Part shown: piece by piece, positions 1-10,361 of the stretch
Numbering within the stretch: position 1 is the first letter of the stretch
Layout of the letters: each line of letters opens with the position of its first letter
Origin: Diphasiastrum complanatum
Lineage: Eukaryota > Streptophyta > Lycopodiopsida > Lycopodiales > Lycopodiaceae
Reading direction: 5' to 3'
NCBI GenBank assembly: GCA_029204225.1
Contig: MU835369.1
Span: 1 to 39,707 of the forward strand
Length of the DNA: 39,707 nt
Position numbers and translations under genes: made by a program
Notes under the pieces: generated by a model
Told to the model about the DNA's origin: nothing
The model's input: the letters and a program-made list of their open reading frames with translations, nothing else
Databases searched by the model: none

Positions 1-56
1 ACACTCTACGTAATGCCTCCATCCATGAGATGAATGATTTTGAGCCTCCCCAGTTA

Positions 57-833
57 TGACAAAATTCCAGGATTTCACACGTGTGGGGAATGTCCACAAG
101 TAATGATGGATCTAATTAAGCTTTGTGATTAGCACAGTAACCTGATTCTAGATTGATTAGCAAGATCTAGTTCAGAAGAAATGGCTTAACCACAATCTAG
201 CATACTAAGCAACTGAATATGATAGCAATGAATCAATAATGAGCAAAAGTACAAGATATCAAGCGTATAAAGCATTAGCTTCAACACGGAGTTAGAGAGA
301 GAAAAGTAGAGAAATAACAAGCAAAATAGTTTAGATCCAAAATGACATGAGATAGCTACAAGACTTTGGTTCTTCATCATTGATTGTGAGGAGAGCTACA
401 CATATTTATGGAGTTTGAGGTAGCTCGAGGTAATAACCACATCATTCATTACAAAATGACATCTAGAGTCTATGTGACATTTGTCACTTTCCATGCATGA
501 AATTCTACCAACTTTTTACAAGTGTATTAGTTCTAACTAGAAATGTCCAAATCATCATGCATGTGTCCATTACACTTTGTGCATGCCTTGCATGTCACTA
601 TGGATCACTACAATTAATTGCATGTGAATGTTTTTACAAGCATGACTTTGCTAATTCTATGTCTACAAACTATATGCAAGTTGTATTCATCAATCTAGAT
701 ATTACATAACCATGTAGCTCAAGTTCTATGTAAGCCAAACTTGGCATTTTGCATTAATGAGCTACATACTTGCATTGGTACAACATTTGTAGCAAGCCAA
801 GAATTCAATATGGATTGTTTTTCAATTTTAACA
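57..833 (-). repeat. 3' LTR of element A
   Basis: On the minus strand it starts TGTTAAAATT next to the purine tract and ends TTTTGTCA. It pairs along its whole length with 5303-6082. A TATA-like CATAAATATG on the minus strand lies at 401-410. Small indels separate the two copies near 110, 265-300 and 620. ORFs inside it are chance frames. Confidence 0.92.
76..85. promoter_or_regulatory. CACACGTGTG palindrome (G-box/ABRE-like) in LTR of A
   Basis: A perfect 10 bp palindrome with a CACGTG core, near the end of the LTR that abuts the PBS. The other LTR copy has the slightly changed CCCACGTGTG at 5322-5331. Similar palindromes occur in the LTRs of elements C and E. CACGTG is the known core bound by plant bZIP and bHLH factors; function here is inferred only. 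Confidence 0.45.
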
Positions 834-841
834 CTCCTCCT
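834..841 (-). other. Polypurine tract of element A
   Basis: Reads AGGAGGAG on the minus strand, directly abutting the 3' LTR start. This is where plus-strand DNA synthesis is primed in LTR retrotransposons. Confidence 0.8.
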
Positions 842-850
842 AAAAATAAT

Positions 851-1566
851 CTATATTGATTTGAACATAGATCTTGGTATAACTCCAAGATTGGCTCTAT
901 GCTTGATGAAGGAACTTTTGCTCAAAGGTTTGGTGAGCATATCAGCAATACAAGATGATGTGTCGATGTGCTCCAATTTGATTTCACCTCCAATGAGCTT
1001 CTCTCTCACGAAGTGATGTGAAACTTCGATATGCTTGCTCCTTGCATGGAATATTGGGTTTGTTGGCAAGGGCTTGGGCTGAAATGTTGTCACACATGAT
1101 CACAGATAGATCTTCTTCCATGATTATCTTTAGCTCCACTAGTAACCTCTTGATCCAAAGCACTTCCTTTGTTGTTGTAAGTGAGGTGCCTTGTACTCAG
1201 CTTTCACATGATGAGGAGTGATACAGTATCTTGCTTTTGGAAAGCCAAGATATCAAGTTTCCTCCAAGATATCTGACATAAGCACTTGTAGATTTTTTGA
1301 TCTACTCTATCACTTGCAAAATCTGAGTCAGAATAACCAATAATAGAAAGATCTTCACTTTTATACAATAAACCAAAATCAAAAGTTGAAGATATATATC
1401 TAAGCGCTCTCTTGGCCATTTTCCAATGATAAACAAAAGGATTTTGCATAGCTTGGCTCAACTTATGAACACTAAAGCTTATGTCATGTCTAGTTATTGT
1501 GAGCCAAAGTAAGGAACCTATAAGACTTCTAAAAGTTGTGATGTCCACGAAGGATTCTTTCATCAC
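851..1566 (-). pseudogene. RNase H domain remnant of element A
   Basis: The C-terminal part of the copia polyprotein, which would degrade the RNA strand of the RNA:DNA hybrid. The first block (1566-1204) begins with FRSLIGSLLWLTITRHDISF, continues with YHWKMAKRALRYI, and contains GYSDSDFASD, which carries the first catalytic Asp. A second block in another frame (1093-851) holds NPIFHARSKHIEVSHHFVRE and CIADMLTKPL, the hallmark copia C-terminus. Between them the SSSEAEY/DNQSA region is frameshifted (about 1095-1205). Nearest relatives in the window are 13789-14865 and 28914-29480. It cannot be translated as one protein. Confidence 0.85.
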
Positions 1567-1789
1567 CTTTGTTAGAGTCCTTTACATTTTGCTCCATAGG
1601 TGTTTCTATACTCTTACAATTCAACATATTGAACTTCTTTAACATTGAAAGAACACACTTGGATTGACATACAAAAGCTTTATCTTTAAGAAAGTCAATC
1701 TCTAGTCCTAGAATATAGTGAATTTTTCAAGATCTTGCCCATCTTGAACTCTTTTCAAGTGCAATCTTGGTTTCCTCAACTAACTTGAT

Positions 1790-2440
1790 GCAACTTCCTG
1801 TCAGAATGATATCATCAACATAAATAAAGAAGGATGACAATATCTTTATCATAAAACTTGGACATATAAGGAAGGATCATAGTTACTAAGATTAAATCCT
1901 AGTGACTCAAGAAAGGTGTTAAGTCGAGAATACCATGACCTTGGAGCTTGTTTCAATCCATATAAACTTTTGAAGAGCAAGCAAACTTTTTCTTTGTCAT
2001 GGATGAACCCAGTAGGATGATCCATGTAAATCTCTTCTTCAAGATACCCATTTAGAAATGCATTAGAGACATCTAGTTGAAGAACTTTCCATTTGAAAAA
2101 ACAAGCCAAGAGAAAATTATGATTCTAATTGATACCATCTTTGCAACTGGAGCAAAGGTCTCCTATAATCAAGTCCATAAACTTAAGCAAAACCTTTAGC
2201 ACAAAGCCTAGCCTTGTACTTGTTGATTGTGCCATCTTGATTATACTTGATTCAAAAAACCCACTTGCAACCAATGGTTGTGCTTGTTGGATGGAAGATC
2301 CACAAGCTCCCCATGTCTTATTGGCCATCAAAACATCATATTCCTCCGTCATGGCAAAGGTACCATTCCTTCGAGTTGAGAGCATCATATACATCCTTCG
2401 GCTCCTCATGAGAAATAAAATAAGCACAATTAGTGGAGTT
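1790..2440 (-). pseudogene. Reverse transcriptase remnant of element A
   Basis: Encodes pieces of the copia RT in several frames. Visible motifs, in minus-strand order, are EEYDVLMANKTW near 2340, LDVSNAFLNGYLEEEIYM near 2050, YGLKQAPRSWYSRL near 1930, and the catalytic YVDD codons at 1811-1822 (FIYVDDIIL). YVDD lies in a different frame from the upstream LDVSNAF block, so a frameshift occurs near 1835-1850. The fingers region (2109-2336) is also scrambled, and TAG/TAA codons interrupt it. Catalytic Asp codons are still present, but no continuous enzyme can be made. Confidence 0.85.
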
Positions 2441-3665
2441 GATTTCCACTTGCTTGCCTCTATCTTCATAGGTAAGCCTTCTAGGCTCGAATCTTTCTCT
2501 TTGAGATCTCCTTGGTGAAAAGATTCGAGGTGACTCCTCCTCAATTCTCGGCCCCATCTCTCCATGATAGTCTTCAAGAGTGATGATTGGAGTATCTTTG
2601 TGAAAATCTTTGAACTCGGCCTCCTCAAGAATGTATTTTTGATCTTCATGGAATATAACATCTCTACTCTCAATTATAGTTGAGGTAGAGGGAACATAGA
2701 TTCTGTAAGCTTTCTTGTTGGATGCATATCCAACCATGATCCCTTTAATAGAATTAGGATCATCTCTTCTCCTTGTTTCCAAGGGCACATTAACAAAGCA
2801 AGCACAACCAAAAACTCTAAGGTGATCTACCTTAGGTTTCTTCTTAAACAAGACTTCAAAAGGTGATTTTCCAGCAAGCGCATTGTGAGGTAATCTATTG
2901 CACAAATAGTTTCCACAATTTATAGCTTCACCCCAATATTAAATAAGCAAAGAAGCTGCTACTCGAATTGCTTTAGCACATTCACATAAAGATATGTTTT
3001 TCCCTCTCAACTACTCCATTTTGAGATGGAGAATAAGCACAAGAAAACTCTCTCTTTATTCCTTCACCTTCAGAGTAATCATGAAAGTTGTTGGAGATGT
3101 ATTCACCTCCTCCATCACATCTTAAAGCTTTAACTTTGAAAGAGAACTGTTTCTCAACATAAGCTTTGAAGATTAGGAAGTGATCAAAAGCCATAGCCTT
3201 TGAAGAAAGTAAAGTATATCTAGTAAAGTCATCAATAAAGGTGACAAAACATGTTGGCACCACCAATACTTTTAGAAGAGAAAAAATGTACATTTGAGTG
3301 TATAAGCTCCAAAGGACGAGTAGTCTTTATAAAAGACTTTTGATATGGCTTATGTGTGACTTTGCAATGGCACAAGCCTCACAAGGCTTGAAATCTTTAG
3401 AAAGAGATTTTGGAAGACCAATAGCCTTCACCTTCTTAACCATAGAAGACATAGATTTAAAGTTAGGATGACCCAACCTTCTATGCCACAGCTCCTCCTT
3501 AGATAACAAAGCAACTTCACAAATATTTGCATTCTCATAAGAATTCAACTTGAAAATTCCACCACATCTAGATCCATCAGCAAGGATTTCATCATTTTTC
3601 TTGATAAAACAAGTATTGGAGTTGAACATTACATCACAACTATTATCAAGCAACTTTTTCCACAC
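2441..3665 (-). pseudogene. GAG-pre-integrase and integrase remnant of element A
   Basis: Copia integrase, which inserts the cDNA into host DNA. On the minus strand: ELWHRRLGHPNFKSM (pre-integrase zinc-binding start) near 3480; CEACAIAKSH (zinc cysteines) near 3375; FVTFIDDFTRY near 3245 with the first catalytic Asp; LRCDGGGEYISNNF near 3110 with the second Asp; and SPSQNGVVEREK near 3020 with the catalytic Glu. The C-terminal part follows at 2905-2441 (RVFGCACFVNVP, KGIMVGYASNKKAYRIY). Frameshifts near 3320 and 2940-2980 split it into three pieces. The unit resembles 33387-34648 (A') closely. Confidence 0.87.
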
Positions 3666-4705
3666 TAATTAAGTTCTTTGAGTTTTGGAATGAAAAGAAC
3701 ATTAGAAAGTGCAAGAACTTTTGAAGAAGAAAGTTTCAATGGAATGTTGCCAATTCCTTCTATTGGGCACTCATGATCATTAGTAGTATAAATAGATCTC
3801 TTGAGTCCTTTGTAAGATAAGATTGAGTCAAATGACTCATTTGAACAGCACATATGTGAAGAAGCTCCACTGTCTATGTACCAAGCTCCATCTTTCTTGA
3901 AAGGTGATGATGAAAAATTGGACACCATGAGTGATCCTTCTCCATCACTTGCAACAGAATCTTCTTCAATCTCTTTGGAGAAATTAGCTTGCTTGAGTTG
4001 GTTTTTCCTCTTAAAGCAATTAGAGGCATAGTGCCCCTTTTTGCCACAGAAGAAACACTTCACTTTTTTCTTCTTGGTCTTTGAGTTAGAAGGATGAGAT
4101 GTATCATCCTCTTCACCATCTTTGTCTCGATCTTCGGCTTTGTCTTTGTTGGATGCTTGAGAGAACTGGTTCTTACTCCTTCCTTTCTGCTTGCCTTTGA
4201 CAAAGAGGGCTTTGTCACTTCCACCATGTTCAAGTTTGTTCATCCTGGAGAGTTTATAGCTTTGTCTAGATTCTTCATAAATAAGAATTCCTTGGAGAGT
4301 TTCTAGATTAGGCAACTCCTCCTTAATAGCAAAAGACTGAACAAGATTATCATAGTCATCTCTCAAGCCATTCAGTATGACTTGAACTAGCTCATCTTGG
4401 TTAATAGTAACACCAACACAGGAAAGCTCTCTATGTAAATCTTTAACTCTCTGAACATAGTTAGATGCACTCTCTTCACTTCTTTGGAAACTTTGGAAAA
4501 TCTGATTCCTAAGAGTGAGTATTCTAGAAGTATTTTTTGCTTCATAGATGGACTTTAGTGCATCCCAAGCTTCTTTGGTTGTAGTGCAATATCCTATCTC
4601 TCTCATAATTTCATCAGATACATTCATCTTAATGAAATGTAGAGCCATTCTAGCTCTCTTCCTATACTTAGGAATTTCAGCCTGCGTTTGAGGCTCCTCC
4701 TCAAC
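3666..4705 (-). pseudogene. Gag-protease remnant of element A (5'-truncated gag)
   Basis: The longest open stretch of the element (4648-3665, 327 codons). It holds the central retrotransposon gag domain (SASNYVQRVKDLHRELSCVG), a lysine-rich linker, one CCHC zinc knuckle CFFCGKKGHYASNC (4016-4057), and the protease active site WYIDSGASSHMC (3848-3883). Gag coats the RNA; protease matures the polyprotein. The normal N-terminus seen in the relative at 35154-35414 (LTTSNYSIWKVRIES...) is missing: similarity stops near 4705 just after VEEEPQTQ, with a stop codon upstream. The apparent Met start at 4648 is therefore internal, not native. Confidence 0.87.
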
Positions 4706-5289
4706 ACGACAAGTTATCTAGATCGAATACACAAAGTGGATTGAGACACTTTGGCTAGTTTGAATCCTACTTTTGGCACGTGTGAAATGCTTCAAAAGAA
4801 AACACACTTGACTCTCGGAAGGCTCAAAAGGTGTTCATTAATTCAAACTTAGTCATGATCTTCAATTTCTTGTGTAGGATGCTCAAAACAATGGATTCTG
4901 AACAAAGCAAGATTGAATCAAATCAAAATGTTGTCACTCGGATTTTGGACCTATCCCTATCCTCTTTAAGAGCTTATAACTCTATCTAGATACATCAGAT
5001 TGATTTGGTTTCAATTTTTATGGAGAATACAGATCATAAGCTTTCCATCAGGCTATAAGACTATTATATTTGGATCTATAAGCAAGGAGAACAAAGGGAC
5101 TGAAAATCTCTGATTTTCACACTTGCGGAATTCCATAATTCCGTACTACCGCATTTCAGGTCTGAAAATTCAGTTCCAATCTAATTTGATCCAAATACAC
5201 TTCAGAGAAAGGTGAGAAAAAGTGCAAAACTGCTTTTTTGCTTAATTTAGCTCTCAATTTCAGAGATGTTAGCATGCAAAGCTTAATTT
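4706..5289 (-). other. Untranslated leader of element A
   Basis: Lies between PBS and truncated gag. It has no coding similarity. It contains a short perfect hairpin, CGGAATT-ccat-AATTCCG, at 5126-5143, and a CACGTGTG near 4777. The leader of related element E has a similar GCACGTGGGAAGCACTC segment near 35624, so this is a family-level feature. Confidence 0.6.
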
Positions 5290-5302
5290 GGCTCTGATAC
5301 CA
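5290..5302 (-). other. Primer-binding site of element A
   Basis: Minus strand reads TGGTATCAGAGCC immediately next to the LTR end. It is complementary to the 3' end of plant initiator tRNA-Met, the usual primer of plant copia elements. Confidence 0.93.
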
Positions 5303-6082
5303 TGACAAAATTTCCAAATTTCCCACGTGTGAGAAATGTCCAAAAGTATGATGGATCTAATTAAGCTTTGTGATTAGCACAGTAACCTGATTCTAGATTG
5401 ATTAGCAAGATCTAGTTCAGAAGAAATGGCTTAACCACAATCTAGCATGCTAAGCAACTGAATATGATAGCAATGAATCAATAATGAGCAAAAGTACAAG
5501 ATATCAGTGTATAAGCATTAGCTTCAACACGAGTAAGAGAGAGAAAAGTAGAGAAATAACAAGCAAAATAATTTAGATCCAAAATGACATGAGATAGCTA
5601 CAAGACTTTGGTTCTTCATCATTGATTGTGAGGAGAGCTACACATATTTATGGAGTTTGAGGTAGCTCGAGGTATAACCACATCCATTCATTACAAAATG
5701 ACATCTAGAGTCTATGTGACATTTGTCACTTTCCATGCATGAAATTCTACCAACTTTTTACAAGTGTACTAGTTCTAACTAGAAATGTCCAAATCATCAT
5801 GCATGTGTCCATTACACTTTGTGCATGCCTTGCATGTCACTATGGATCACTTACAATTAATGCATGTGAATTGCCACAACTTTTTACAAGCATGACTTTG
5901 CTAATTCTATGTCTACAAACTATATGCAAGTTGTATTCATCAATCTAGATATTACATAACCATGTAGCTCGAGTTCTATGTAGGCCAAACTTGGCATTTT
6001 GCATTAATGAGCTACATACTTGCGTGGTACAACATTTGTAGCAAGCCAAGAAATCAATATGGATTGTTTTTCAATTTTAATA
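5303..6082 (-). repeat. 5' LTR of element A
   Basis: Direct copy of 57-833. Its minus-strand start is TATTAAAATT where the other copy has TGTTAAAATT, a single G-to-A change in the terminal dinucleotide. The outer flank GTTAT matches AGTTA at 52-56. Confidence 0.92.
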
Positions 6083-7460
6083 GTTATGTCGTCATTTTGG
6101 TTGTAATTGCTATTTTGTTGTGTTTCAGTGTAATACATTAGCAATACGCTTTTCTATCTGTGTATAACGTAGATGAATGCTTGTTGTGATTTCAATGCAC
6201 TTCATTGTTGTTTGATAACATTTGTTCTGATCAGAACATGGACATCTATGACTCCTCAGTTTCTGTAAAATGATGGCTGTCTTTGATGCCTGAGGAACTT
6301 GCGCTATCACACTGCTATTTCAATCTATTTCAGAAGTAAACTTCCGATTAAATCCATTTTTTAGTAATACCACACACAAACCATTTTTAATCTCTTCGGT
6401 GAATTGTACTCATTTTTGTTTTTGTGAGTATGAACTAATTTATAAGATCATGTTGGGCAATAGACCACTTAAGCTGTGATTATAATTAGCATAAACATTC
6501 CATTAGACTGTTTTTGCATCTAGTAGCCCATTGTAACGGGAGAGCTGTTTCGCAAATATTCCCACTCTCTTCTCCGTTTGCGTTCTCTATACTCTATCGC
6601 CCCTATCAAGTAGAAGACGTGGTTGAGATCTGAGTAGAAGATGCGGTTGAGATTTGAACAGTATGCTCAATTGAGGTCGAAGCAGAAGATGTGGTTGAGA
6701 TTTGAACAGAATGCGTGGCTCAGTCATCTACTGAAGTAGTGTAAACAACGGGGTTTGGATACAAGGTGTTGCGAAAACTACAGTTTGAAAGAAAGATGGA
6801 ATGTTGAATTTGACGTATTGATTTTTGTCCACAATAGTGAAACTAGAGCTATGATGTGTGCTCCAGCTACAATATCCCTCAGCGTGTCTTTGTGCAAAAA
6901 GATTGAATGTTATGGTGAATCCTGACAGATTCTTTGTGCATTAGGTTTACACAAAAGGTGTGGATGATGGTGCTCGTTTGGTGTGCTTGATGGTGGGTGA
7001 TGGCAGTGGAGAATCTGATTGCGGTACTGAAGAGTGCAGATGCAATGATTGGAAGAGCACCAAAACAAGCATGGGAGCACAAAAATTGTCAAAAATCAAT
7101 CGCTAGAAGACACTAAAAGTTTGCACATCATTGAGGTGCAAACGACTTTGATTTTCGTCACTTTATAATCGTTGTGTGGTGACTCGGCATGGTTGAGATT
7201 TTGAATTTCGGCCTATGTGAAGGACACAGCCTCTAGTTTTCAGGTCAAATTTAAGTTCACAAAGGCAAACTATGCTTGACATCTACATTCAAATATCTCT
7301 CTCTTCCAAAGGGACTTTGGGTCAATCACCGATGTTTCTAAAATGGCAGTTCCACTGTAGTGCTGAAGGACACCTATCACTATTTCCAAAGGCCATGCAT
7401 TACAATGAAAGGCCACATCTAAAGTATAGGCCCATGTGTCTATAGAAGGGCAGCCCTAAT
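6083..7460. other. Intergenic region, no gene recognised
   Basis: AT-rich sequence with only short chance frames. A weak candidate exon (about 6950-7105, plus strand, follows TTCTTTGTGCATTAG) encodes about 50 residues including GARLVCLMVGDGSGESDCGT. I do not recognise it. A small imperfect repeat lies at 6610-6715. Confidence 0.4.
6610..6715 (+). repeat. Imperfect triplicated motif
   Basis: Three copies of GTAGAAGATGTGGTTGAGAT plus flanking TTTGAACAG start at 6610, 6634 and 6682. The copies differ by single bases and spacing (24 and 48 bp). Confidence 0.6.
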
Positions 7461-7521
7461 CACATATTTTCAAAGGCTACAATGGAGGCAGCTTCGCATT
7501 TTTTGAGGCAACTGTCGCACA

Positions 7522-7535
7522 TCTCTCTCTCTCTC

Positions 7536-7605
<70 letters not shown>
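7522..7605. repeat. (CT)n microsatellite
   Basis: About 84 bp of nearly pure CT dinucleotides with two small interruptions. Minus-strand Arg-Glu repeats in this stretch are an artefact of the repeat. Confidence 0.97.
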
Positions 7606-7607
<2 letters not shown>

Positions 7608-9248
7608 GATTTCCTAGGGCAGGCTTCACTCTTCCAAACGTAGATCTGAAGACGTTTTCTAGCCCACCATCGCACCATTTCTAACTATACTTCTGGCTAT
7701 TTCAAGGCAGTTTCTAGATAGATTTCAAACAACCAGTCCATTGTCGCTATTCCTACAGCCATATGCATTTCCAGCAACAGTTTCTAAGGATGAGAAATCA
7801 ATTCTGAAGGCAATGGCCAGAGGGTTCTCTTTTAGCATATCACTCTTCCAACGCTCTCCAATGGCAATTTGCAAACCTCTTGGAAGCCATCGCATCTTCT
7901 ACACAGCAGTTCCAGAGGCAAATTTAATTGCACCTCTGATTTCCAGTGGCCAGCGCACTTCATTTAGCCTTCATTCACCTCTTCTTTTATGCAGGGAAGC
8001 ATTCTAATTAGTGGACATCTATCAGATTCGTGACAAGCCTCCAGTGCACTCCAAAGTTGGTTTTTCTACAGTAGAGAGCAGCACATTTTTACACATATTC
8101 TCAAGCAGCTATTTCCGTTTGTTTTGCATACTTAAAGGTAGTTTGCAGATGGCCAGTGACCCTCACTCATCTTCAACCTGGCTATTTCTCCTTACTTTCT
8201 AACTATTGATCCTACTATGGCAGCATGCTATTGGCTTATGGAAGCCCCGTTCCAGATGTCAGGCCTCAACTGGATTGTTCTTTGCAGACAATTATCAAGG
8301 CCTCAACCTCTAGCACGAGTTTCTCTCTGGCTATAACATGCCAGTCTTATGCCATTGTAATTCATTCAGGCACAATGTAGAATAGAGGCATGTGTTGCTC
8401 TGTTGGTGCTATAATGTAGGTTTTTCAGATTCGTTATTCATCTGCAAGTTCTAGAATAGAATGTGTTCTCTGTTTCTTGTATAGAGGTGTAGCAATCCCT
8501 CTTCTTTGCAGTGCTTAGACTATATATATCTTTGTAATCTACAAATGATGAATACAAATACCGTGAATCTAAAGTGTTTCTGGATCACTCAACTAGTTTC
8601 TATTGTGAATACCTTCTATGCTTTTCATGGTGATTCAATGTGGTAATAGGAAGTTTATGACACCATATGCTAATGCTTATTACACAGTGTTTGGACTGGA
8701 ATTGTCTAGTGAAGTGTTTCTAGCTTACAAGCTTATGATTTGCACAGGTCATAGGAGTTAGATTCATGATAAGCTACTGTCAAGATAAAGGAACAGATTT
8801 CACAATGTAGCTTCTTCTTTGCCGAAGTATTTGCTTCCTTGAGTTCACTCCCATTTCAATCTGAAAACCATAAAGAAGTATTCATTATCTTTCTCCTAGG
8901 TGTTTTGTCTTCTTTGCAAGGTTGTACTGGCAGCCCCTTACGGAAACATCTGTTGATGACCAATTGCAATCATTTTATATTTCATTCCATCCATTTTAGA
9001 ATCACTCTAGTTTAACATGTCGATTCATATTTAGTCGTTTCGTGTAGATGACCTCGTAAAGGCTATCCAAGGCAGCGTTTCCCTTCTAGAGGTCTTGCCC
9101 TTAAATACAAGGCAAGTCTTTAGGAGATATATTCTCGAAAAATGACTTAGGCCTCTTCATGGTTTATATTTATCCAACTGATATCTTCATTTTCGAGTAT
9201 ATCATGCCATATTTAGGTTGATATTCATTATTTAACAATTGCGTGGCA
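7606..9248. other. Region without recognisable gene; possible decayed transcript
   Basis: Plus-strand frames at 7741-8007 and 8011-8202 show no known domain, and their codons look random. The sequence is locally less AT-rich than its surroundings. It ends near 8530-8580 with TATATATCTTTGTAATCTAC and AATACAAATACC, as at the 3' end of a transcript or LTR. CTAGAATAGAATGTGTTCT at 8451-8469 recurs exactly in the LTR of element B (10153-10171), hinting that part of this stretch is an old LTR relative. Confidence 0.35.
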
Positions 9249-9500
9249 TCACATAGCAATCACTTTGTAGTGATTTTTGATGTCTTTGACAAGACATTTG
9301 TCACTGTCAAACTCAACCTTGAGTTGTTGATCAGCCATCGTCCCAACATATAGTAGATTGTTAGCTAAGCTAGGTACATATTGCACATTGCTTATCCGCT
9401 TTATCATCCCGCTGGCTAACTTCACTAGTACCACTCCAAATCCTTTAACAAATAGCAATTGGCCATCGGCTTTGTCATAAATGGTGAACTCTTGCAACTT
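9249..9500 (-). pseudogene. Copia protease/pre-integrase fragment
   Basis: An 82-codon minus-strand frame. YVPSLANNLLYVGTMADQQL followed by KVEFDSDKCLVKDI is the stretch between protease and the pre-integrase domain of copia polyproteins. The protease active site is not present, and no integrase follows. It stops exactly where the LTR of element B begins (9501). B therefore probably inserted into this older element, with AACTT (9496-9500) as its candidate target site. Confidence 0.75.
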
Positions 9501-10296
9501 TGTCGCAGCACAAACAAGAAACGAAGGTCGAACGAGAACAATTCACAAAAGTCAATGTCCCTTGACTCAAAGCACGAACGATTCGCGAATCATTCGTGAC
9601 TTGTAAACATGCCTCCAAGACTGCAAACCGCAAAGGGATGCAAAACGAAAAACTATGAAAAAAATGAAAAGAATGAAAGCAAACGGGAGATTACGAAACA
9701 AACGAAGAGGAATCTTTCGCACTGCTAGTTGGCAGCTCAACAGGCTTAGAGTCGTACACTTCACGCCCAGATGAAATGAGTGGCAACGACGGAGACTAAC
9801 TAACTAGTTGATTAGTGCTAACTAGTCTTGTGATTCTACGTTTAACTATCTTGTAAACTCCACAGTGGAGGTATAAACTATCCTCTCTGGATCATAACAA
9901 GAATCTGAACAAATATGAATAGAGAGATATGTAAGAGACAGAGAGAGACATAACGAGTAGAGCAGAAAGAAAAATACTAGAAACAATAGAGCTGTGCATG
10001 AAAATCTGCCAACGAGCAGAACACAACAAAAGAGTAGAGTGTCACTCCGCCAACGAGCGAGACACTGACGATATCGTTCTAAAACTAAACTAATAATACA
10101 GTTGCTCTATTTTCGTGCTTCTCCCTGTCTTGTACTATCTGCGTCTTGATTGCTAGAATAGAATGTGTTCTATGATGTGTAGTCGCGTGTCTAGGATCCT
10201 GTCAAAGCTTTCGCGCAAAAAGAAAATTCAAAGATGCAAAATCGTTCGCGAATAAGAAGACAAAAATTAAATAAAAACAGTCTCGATTCCACGACA
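9501..10296 (+). repeat. 5' LTR of element B
   Basis: Starts TGTCG and ends CGACA, a perfect 5 bp terminal inverted repeat, immediately followed by the PBS. No second copy is present in the window, so its boundaries rest on the TG/CA ends and the PBS. Unlike the other LTRs here it is rich in TTCGCG/TCGCGAA words. Confidence 0.8.
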
Positions 10297-10310
10297 TGGT
10301 ATCAAAACGC
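10297..10310 (+). other. Primer-binding site of element B
   Basis: TGGTATCAAAACGC directly follows the LTR. The first eight bases match the initiator tRNA-Met complement; the rest diverges from the usual TGGTATCAGAGCC. Confidence 0.8.
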
Positions 10311-10361
10311 ATAGGTTATCACTACTTATATCCCAGCAGTGATTCTTCCAGACAACACAAT

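Larger units (their letters stand above)
57..6082 (-). mobile_element. Complete, inactive Ty1/copia LTR retrotransposon (family A)
   Basis: A 6.0 kb element bounded by two near-identical ~780 bp direct repeats. On the minus strand the order is 5' LTR, PBS, leader, gag, protease, integrase, reverse transcriptase, RNase H, PPT, 3' LTR. Protease-integrase-RT-RNase H is the diagnostic copia gene order. LTR ends are TG...CA on the minus strand (one end mutated to TA). The flanks share GTTA (AGTTA if the terminal A is counted), consistent with a 4-5 bp target duplication. All coding parts carry frameshifts, stops or deletions, so the element is not autonomous. LTRs differ by scattered transitions and small indels (roughly 95% identity by eye), indicating an old insertion. 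Confidence 0.93.

Noticed and set aside
851-4648. Element A as an intact, autonomous retrotransposon
   Set aside because: Stops, frameshifts and the missing gag N-terminus rule out a continuous polyprotein.
7460-7678. Arg-Glu repeat protein on the minus strand
   Set aside because: It is the translation of the (CT)n microsatellite; the flanking codons show no protein signature.
7741-8202. Two adjacent plus-strand frames as a host gene
   Set aside because: No family resemblance and no consistent splice sites; random-looking codons.
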